DNA from: Phoronis australis
Taxonomy: Eukaryota > Phoronida > Phoronidae
Reading direction: 5' to 3'
DNA: 64,000 bases
Assembly: GCA_002633005.1 (NCBI GenBank)
Contig: NMRA01000415.1
Location: 221,161-285,160 of the forward strand
Shown here: piece after piece, positions 48,901-57,900 of the stretch
Numbering within the stretch: the first letter of the stretch is position 1
Layout: the number at the start of each line of letters is the position of its first letter
Position numbers and translations under genes: made by a program
The notes under the pieces: generated by a model
What the model saw: only the letters and a program-made list of their open reading frames with translations
Told to the model about the DNA's origin: nothing
The model's database searches: none

Positions 48901-51900
48901 ACCTATCGCCAGGACTTTGAATGACGGCTTAACTGATCATTTAGAATTCATCATTCTTGACGCACCTTTGTTTCCAAGCCGCCATTTTACCCGACGAACA
49001 ACCCGTTGCTGAGTAAAACTTATTGTTTGTTTGTCCACATTACGCTAGGAGGCAGAGCTTGCGATAGGTTAATTGTTAGACAGTTTGGTTCAACATTTGT
49101 TGTTGTAAAATGAAATTTTAATTGCAGAATTTTGGGCTTATTTTAATGTAATGTTATTGCACCTTACTGGTCATTATTTGTCGTTGGACTTGACAAGCGA
49201 TTATTAGCAATTTTGAGAAAGTGCATNTTCATGACCCAAGACAATAACTCTTTACCTGTATTGTGATTCAGATTGCTAAACCACCGTCTCGGAGTCCCGG
49301 CGTCGTTGCACTCATGATCATCGATCTTTTTCTAAAAGTCGGGGAATCGTGCGTTTCCTTAGCACTAGTCGCTAAATCTTCATTCTTTAAAAGTCGGGGT
49401 GGGCGCTTAACCGAGAGGTGGGCGCTTAACTGGAACTCTTAAACAATCGGGGGAGGGCGGTTAACCGAGCAGTGGGCGGTTAAATCGGAAATCCACTTAA
49501 AGTCGGGGATGGGCGGTTAACTGAACATGGGCGTTAACCCGAACGATTACGGTAGTATTAATAATTGTGGGAGCAAAATTCCAATTGCAGAGTGGTGTAA
49601 CCACTTAACTAACTTTCCGTTAATTACCCTTCATTCTGGATCATCAGGGGAGACTACTTTGATGCTGAATTCGGTATCTGCCTAACTGCAATGACAAGGA
49701 AGTCTGTGTCATTTTGTCTGAATACTGCTTGTACTGTACATACCAAAGGTGTCATATGGGTTGTTAACAATGTTAACAGTGTGACTGTAATTAGTCTCTC
49801 GCTTTAAAGTTGTGTCTCACTAAAGTATTTTGTTTACAATTAATGTTGCTGATTTTCAGCCCGTTTACACAGTAATTTGTTGTTTAGTAATTTTTCAAAT
49901 TTTAAACTTGTATTTGTTTTTTCTATCGCTGACGTAACCTCTTGGAAACACCATGGGTACTTTCGGAGCCGTATATTACCGCTCGGAGGTGACCGCTGTC
50001 TCTCTCTGCATGTGCAGAGTCATACAGCCAATCATTGTAAAGAGTGAAACTCCGCAGATGTGCAGATAATGTTCATCTCCACAGGAAAATTTTAGGCTTC
50101 GAAAATACCTGAGATGTTTGGCTAAATCTGTCTATGGCCATTATAGGAACAAAACAAGCATTTTAATTGACAAGGCTAAAGTTCTCATCAATTGGCATGT
50201 TCCGCCCAAAATTTTTGGAACCCTCTCGATCCATTTTCCTACTAGTGAGCCATTGGCTAGTAGCCATGTTGTTAACCTTGACCTATTTTCACAGTGTGCG
50301 ATTGGTTGATAATCACCAGTTCCATATAATCAATGTGAAGGGTGAGGCATACGTGGCCACAGGGGAGATTTCTGCTTTTCTCTGGTACGCCGACCTCCTG
50401 CGCTCCATGGTAAGTAAATGTCTGCTCTCAGTATGAATGCAAAGTAACTGCCTGTGTTAGGTGTTCCCGGGATTTCTGAAAGACCTCCGCCAAGCGCCCA
50501 TAGGAAGACTTTTGATTAGTACTCTAAACCGTCCCTGTTTTGGCAATTTCAATCAATCCACCTCAATTTTGATGTGAGATTTCCCTATGAGGTTAGCAAA
50601 ATAAAAAAGCAACAAATATGGCACTGTTTGGGTCTCTAACTTTTCCCTGTAGTGCTTGTCAAAAAAATGAAAAACCAGAGTCTGGGTCATATTTTGTGCA
50701 TACATATTTTTTATAGTGTAGGAGTTGGACTGACTTCAGACTATGTGTTGAGCCTAGTGTATTTATTAGGAAAAACGCAAAACTGAAAAACAATAAACAA
50801 GACTTGTATGACTTCAACCTAACACTAAGATATGGAACTAAGTTTATTCGATGAACTGGCGAGCAAACATATTAGATGCACAGCAAAATTCTGAACGTAA
50901 GTAGCGCCATCTATAAGGAGGAATAGAAACCTTCAAAGCATACATCAAAAATAAAGATTCTCTAAAATCTGTAATTTGCCTTGTATATTGAAAGATTTTA
51001 GAGTTGTAACTTTTTGCAATGACTTGACTAGAACGTAAACCACCAAGATGTTTGTAAGTAACTTAGGCAAACTTCTTGCCAGAATTGACTTATCGCCAGG
51101 ACTTTGAATGATGGCTTAACTGATCATTTAGAATTCATCATTCTTGACGCACCTTCGTTTCCAAGCCGCCATTTTACCCGACGAACAACCCGTTGCTGAG
51201 TAAAAGTTATTGTTTGTTAGTCCACATTACGCAAGGAGGCAGAGCTTGGGATAGGTTAATTGTTAGACAGTTTGGTACAACATTTGTTGTTGTAAAATGA
51301 AATTTTAATTGCAGAATTTTGGCCATAGTTTAATGTAATGTTATTGCACCTTACTGGTCATTATTTTTCCTTGGACTTGACAAGCGAGTAATAGCAATTT
51401 CGAGAAAGTGCATGATGCAACAACTGAGAGATTTTGTCGGACTTTAGCGAGAACTGACACGGGATCTAGCTGAAAGGAAATAGATATTTAGTCACGGATT
51501 TATGCGTTGTAACTTTGTGTAATTTTTGGCATGGTCCTTTTTATCTTGTTCATTTTTTAAACTGTAAGTGCCTCTTGAAATTCACAAATAAGAACTTCGT
51601 ATATATTTTATGTTTCAGCTTCGGAGTAAAGGAATGGACGTACCAAAGCTTGTTTTGGCTGAAGAAGAGCATCCTGATTTATTTAACGAACTTCAGAGGT
51701 CAGTATATGTGCTGTTGTGTATGCATGCAGATGTGGGTGTGCTAATTTTACCCTTCATATGGGAATGGCTACGATAAAGCAGAAAGGCTTCTTTGAGACG
51801 TCGATTAAAATTGCCAATGGCTGAAGGCCAGGTTCCAGAATATAGTCTATGCACTGGAAACTCTACTAAAAAATCGGCCCTTTACAGGTCACGCTTCGAG

Positions 51901-54900
51901 TAAACAAGAAAATTTTGTACGCAAATTATGCAGGGTAATTGGTTCAATTATGAGTCAGAATCTGTTACCTGATGCGTTTTGTGTTTCTCATTGCTTCTTG
52001 TTGAAAGTTTGAAAGTGTATCGTCTTTTCTATTGCAGCTACAAGATTAAGGGATTTTCAGAAGACAGTCGTGTGAAGTCGAAAATAACAGTTTACAAACT
52101 CGCTAAGTATGTGACGATTTGGTATTAAATTCAACTCAAATAATTGTAGCTTATTTTCAATGATGATAGTTATTGCCTTCAGTTGTCAAGCGGCTGTCAA
52201 GATGCCTGCAATTGGATTATGAGAGTACGGATTTGGAATGGCTGGCCAACTCAACAAAATTGGCCAACAATAGAGATGGGGTTTGACCTCATCTTTTCAT
52301 TTGATGACGGCCTGGATGGCTTAAGATACTCCTTTTTAACATTATTTAGACTGAACTTCACCTCTCTCTGCTTCTGTTTCCTGTTAATAAGTCGTAACGG
52401 TAACATGGTGCAGAGTGGCGCACAGTTTGTCTTCACTCATGCATTGTTCAGTTGTCAAATTTGCTTGCATGCAACGATTCTTTGTTGATACTGAAATGTG
52501 CGTCGTATATAAATGCGTTACCCTCCTGTCTGTGGATCGTTCGATGTTGTCGTAATTTTCCCGTTATTTTTTCTAGCCTTATGATCTCTAATTATTTTTT
52601 GTTTGTTTTGACAATTTGTAAAAGGGTGCCATTGTTGGGTGTCAAGTAAATAACAGAATCGTATGTGCCCTTTGTGACATTTTTATGACCCTAAAATATC
52701 AATTCTATCTATTGTAATGATCGTAATTCCACTTTTAGCAGGGACAACTTACTGTAGTTTTCAAAAAAGTTGATGGCAGTAAATATTTCTTTTCGGCGAA
52801 CTTGTTTGCTAATTTTCAATAACGTAGACTTAGTAAATTTTTGTATGCTTTCCTCCTGGGGTTTTGCCAAATCCAGGTGAACTTCAATTGGTGGATTTCG
52901 TTGACATTTTATGATTTTTTGTAGAATTTTTAATAATGAAGTCACAGTCTGTTCGATCGTGTCTAAATAGTTCTCGCAATTCTGCCTTTTTCAGTATCCC
53001 AGACATTCTGACAGCCTTTGACTGCACGTCACACTCCCTGATTCAAGCCATCAGGAAGGAAGTGACCTCGTTTGACCCCTCGGACACTTACTGGACGGTA
53101 GGTTTGATGCAGCTAGTCAGAATGCAAAATTAATTCTAACCACTTTAATACTATGACACCAGTACCATTGAAAATTTATCGCAAGCGTTCCGGCACTATC
53201 CTGTGTCATAGTTTAGGGCATGTGCACGCGCATACAAACATTATTTTATTTCTACTCGAGACATTGTCAGTAGAAACAACACACTTGTGTTAGATTGACA
53301 ATGCAGAGAAACAACCACTCAAAGCATCGGAGTCAAAACGAGATGAAGTGAAACAATTTGGGGGGGAATCTAGGCCAGTCTTGTAACTTTGTTATTCAAA
53401 GAAATGAAAGGCAATTTTCATCTGATACCGTTTGCTTGAAAATTTGTTGATGTTGCTCCCCGGGTAAAATGTTGGCTTTTTAACTGACTTAAACAGCTTA
53501 TGAAGGAGTCAGATATCTGCAGGCGCTACTGAATGTGCGCCTTCTTTTTGCATTGTTCTCACTGTGGAAGATTGCTACAACAGTAAAATGTACAAGACAA
53601 AAGTATTCGGACATAAACACCTGGAATTCCCCGTCATGACGGTTAGGCGGATGCTGAATTCATCAAAGTGGTCTTCCCTGGTGACCCAGAATAAAGGGGA
53701 ATTAACAGGGAATTCCATATGGTGGCTTAACCAATTTGAAGTTAGCATTCTGACCCTGTAATAGTTATTAACAGTGATTTTTGCTGCTAACAGATTTGGG
53801 CGTCACTACAGGAAAATGATATTTTGTCTGATTACTTTTTTCTGCATGTTTCACCAGTGTTGACATATCCAGCTATGCACTATACAAAATTGACCCATTG
53901 TTTCTAAGGCCTGCTGTTATTTGAGTTGACTGCAACCTCAGATGCTCCACCTGGTGTCTCAAGCCTTGTTCACTGATGGAAGGAAAATGTTGGTACTGGG
54001 CCAAATTTGTTGAAGAACAATTTTTGCCATTCTGTATTTGGAATGTTACCATCCTTGTCAGTTTTTCTGTTAACTGCATGTAACAGAGCAAGTCTCCACT
54101 GAACATCAAAAATGTGTATTTCACCTCACCAGGCATACGTTTCAGTTCAGTTACACATGATAACGATCAATTTTCATGTAGGCAAAGGAAGGAAACACCC
54201 TTCTCCTAAGCCTGTCGCTAGCGAAGTGCCCGACACATACAGTCGCGCCCACATGCCCACGTAACAAAGGCACACTGAGACGCAACGAAGACATTAGCAT
54301 AAGAATAACTGAACATTTGCAACTAAAAAAGAATAACAATAAGCGTTACTAACGTCCCGTCACATGCATTAATTGTCACCTTGTGGAAACTGCATTTTGT
54401 GTGATTACTTTTGTGTTGTACTGTGTTTGTTATGTGTTTCCAGGGTGCAGAACGTTCAACATCTTCAACTGGGGACAGGCGTGTACTGAGTGACCTTGAA
54501 CACCAACTGGCCGCACTTCAGACTGAGAGGTGAGATAGTCTTGTGTGATTGATCAGGTTGTCTCTTTTCCACGTGAAGGTGTTCAAAGCCAAACTACAGT
54601 ACAGCCACTGGATTATTAGACTCTCTCCGGTGTCTCTCTGGTCTAGCCACCCGTGGCCGTAACCGGAGACAGACCGGAGAGTGAGACGTGAATCAACCTT
54701 GACAGCTGGCGTGAGCCTAAGCTTGACTGTGAGCTGAGCTGAACTGAGCTTACCGTGAGTTAGGCGTGAACGAAGCGCGGGCCAGCCGTGAGCTAGATAA
54801 AGAATCTTAACACGCGTGTACATGGCGGAATTATTCAATTGCCATCACGATATGAAGGAGCATAGCATGTCAATTCTGAGCACATTGATCCCAAGTTTCG

Positions 54901-57900
54901 GCATCATGCGGAGAAAACTGATCACGCCCATGCATTTGACGAGTCAAACAGATGACCGCTATTATTGTTTTAGTGAGGAATTACCCCGGGGATACCGTGT
55001 ACTCAGTCGAAACGCTTGTACTACGGGGAGAGGGCTACAAATAATTGAACTGCACTACGGATTGAGGACTTTTAAGTCAAAGCATTTGCTTGCAGTAAGG
55101 GATGAGTATGTCAGAAGGGCGGCCTATTGAAATTTTCTGTACTCCAGTACGGTGCAAAATACACAATACTTCACAAGATGCGTAGGCTATTTTTATGGCG
55201 AATAACTATATCCACCTGTGACAAGTTTCAAGGAGTCCACAGCCATGTAAAGATGACTCTGGACACAGAGTCGCGTTCATTCGTATTTACTAACCGTGGT
55301 TACTGTACATGTATGTCGTTGATGGGACTTGCTCTTAAGTCGTAAATTGAACATGTACATGTAAGTGTAACACAAGACGAGCTGAAGGAAGACGTTTTGT
55401 ATGAACAACACGTGGAGTTACAGAGTTCGTCGGAACCCAAGTGTGATAGATGACTGCTTGCAAAGATACTCTATATCATACTAATAATGTCTTTGCAACT
55501 TGACCGAAAAGACAGGCAATCAAGACGTTACATGTATTTTTACTGGTTAGCCCGGTGCCCGACCATGGTTACGACAGCTACCAAAGGCGTGAAGAAAGCG
55601 TGAGGTAAGCGTTAATGAGGCGTGAGAAAGGCGTTAATTAAACCGGAGGTAAGCGTGAGGACTACCCGGAGAGTAGGCGTGAAGCGACCGTGACTGATTT
55701 CTGTCACGCCTGCGTTCCGGTTGCGCTTTGGTGTGGCCAGGCGTGAGGTAGCCCGGACGAAGTCTGAAAATTAAGTGGCTGTACTGTACCTCTCGTGTCA
55801 GACAAAAGGTGGTCCTTTGTGGCCAAAACTGCTGGCAGCTTTGCAGAAAAGCGTTGAATGTTATGAACTTCGGATGTTGAAACTGGATTAATTGAATGAG
55901 ATTGTGTGAGCACATTGCAGGTTCACAGCTAGACTTGTTTATTAATTGAATAGTAATTCATTCAGGTGGCTATAATTAAGCAATAATTTCCTAAATAAAA
56001 TTGGCACGTCTTGGGCAATGCACATTGTTTCCACCTTTACAAGAAAAAATATCGAGTAATTGAGATTTTGTGCAGAAAGAATGTAAAGAAATTCATTTTT
56101 TCCTATTTTTTGTAGAGGTTTTACCTAGTATTTTCTCCTGTTATTTATTATAATAATGGAAAATTTACCATTTTGCTCTGTTTTGAAGGTATATAACTTA
56201 CTGTAAGTGTTAAACATTCTCTGTCCGTAGACATAGTATCCTGAATGAGCTGATTAAAGACTCTCAGGCAGTGAGTGTAGATCAGCTCTACCTGGTGGAG
56301 AACCAGATCAAGACGGTGAAGGCGAAGATGAGTGAACTGTCCGTGAAGTTGGGTAAGACTCCACGACACCGTACTAACATGCAAGTGTGGTGGGGTGTTG
56401 CCTATTGATAAAGTGGGTCTGGGCTGCGCCTTATTTTGAAACCCGCGTCCCGCATTCTTTTTAAAACGAGTGCCCAAATCAATTTCAGCCAAGTTCTATA
56501 TCTTTTTTTGCAAAAGCTGCTCATAGGCAAGCAGGGTTTTGAACACGGCGACTTGCCAAGATCAGTTGTGATTTTCAGAAACAAAATTAATTTGAACAAT
56601 TGTAGTGTCGCATATTAGCTCCCAAACATTTATATTTCAGAGGCATGTTTTTACCCAGCGCTAATTCTAAATTGGGCCCGATTTATAATCTGGGCAGTTT
56701 TGCAGGTCCGGTGTTGACATGCTGTTGAGCGTGGCCTCATAATCGAGTAAGACACGTTATATCAGCGAACTTGAGAAGCCATGTTTTTTAATTTACAACT
56801 AGCGACATCTTTACGCACGCTAATAAACTATATCAACACTTGCTAATAACAGAAATGCCACTCATGACTTTTAACTCTTGGAACGCATCTATTTATTAAT
56901 TTCCGTGCCTTTTATTAATTAACATTCAGTTAGCAATTATAGTCCATAGACTATTCAGTTAAACTGTGAATTGCGGACAGAGATGTTCTTTCAATTAGTC
57001 TTGATTTACCACCTTCGGTGCCTATTCGAGACCCAGTGCTTATTCGAGACCGGTGGTAATATGAAAGACTATGTTATTTGAACATTCAGCTATTTACCCT
57101 TCACTGATGGAGTTGAGCTCAGGTTTGGTATGAAATGGCTTTGGCGACAAAGAAGTTTTGTTTGAATCCGTAACGAAAGAAACCATAACAATTTTACTTC
57201 TTGCCAGAAATGTTTCATATGCTGTATATTCTACCTGTTCTTCTGTTTCTGGTAATGTTTCTTTTAAATAAATTGAAACTGAGACCGGCAAGAGATCTTT
57301 TATTTGATATACTGCTGCTTGAATATGGAACTCTCTTAGCCAAGAAATTAAATGGGTTCGATTCAATTAATACTTTCAAACGTAATATTAAAAAGTGGCT
57401 GTAATTTACTTAACCTTTTTATACCCTACCTGTCGTTATCATGCCATTTTTTTCCATTGTCATAAATATTCTCACTATTTAGAATCATCTATTTATTTAT
57501 TTCATCTCTCTTAGTTAAATTTTCGCCATTCTTCGTCTTTTATTAAAAAAATATTGTCTTAATTCTCAACCTGTTTTATTTATATCTTTGTTACGTATAT
57601 TTAATTGTTGTTTTATCACTTAATTGTATTATATTACTGTTTTTTGTTGAGGGCCCTCTTGCAAAGCAGTGCTATCACTGAAGAGGCCACCCTCATTTTA
57701 ATTATAACAATAAATATACATGTATAAGCAATGTCTAATCCCGTTCATTTCTACTATAACTCTGGAAACGCTGGGTCTCTGCATTTGATTAGAAGCAAGC
57801 AATTCATTGCTTTGAATCACATAATTTTACAGGTGTGCCATCTAGTGTCGGTCCTGTGAAGCCTCCACCAAGAACTAATGTAGTCACCCCCATGTCACAT

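Noticed and set aside
52183-52488. 101-codon plus-strand frame in intron 17
   Set aside because: No domain, no splice logic with neighbours, and it is typical of chance frames in this AT-rich intron.
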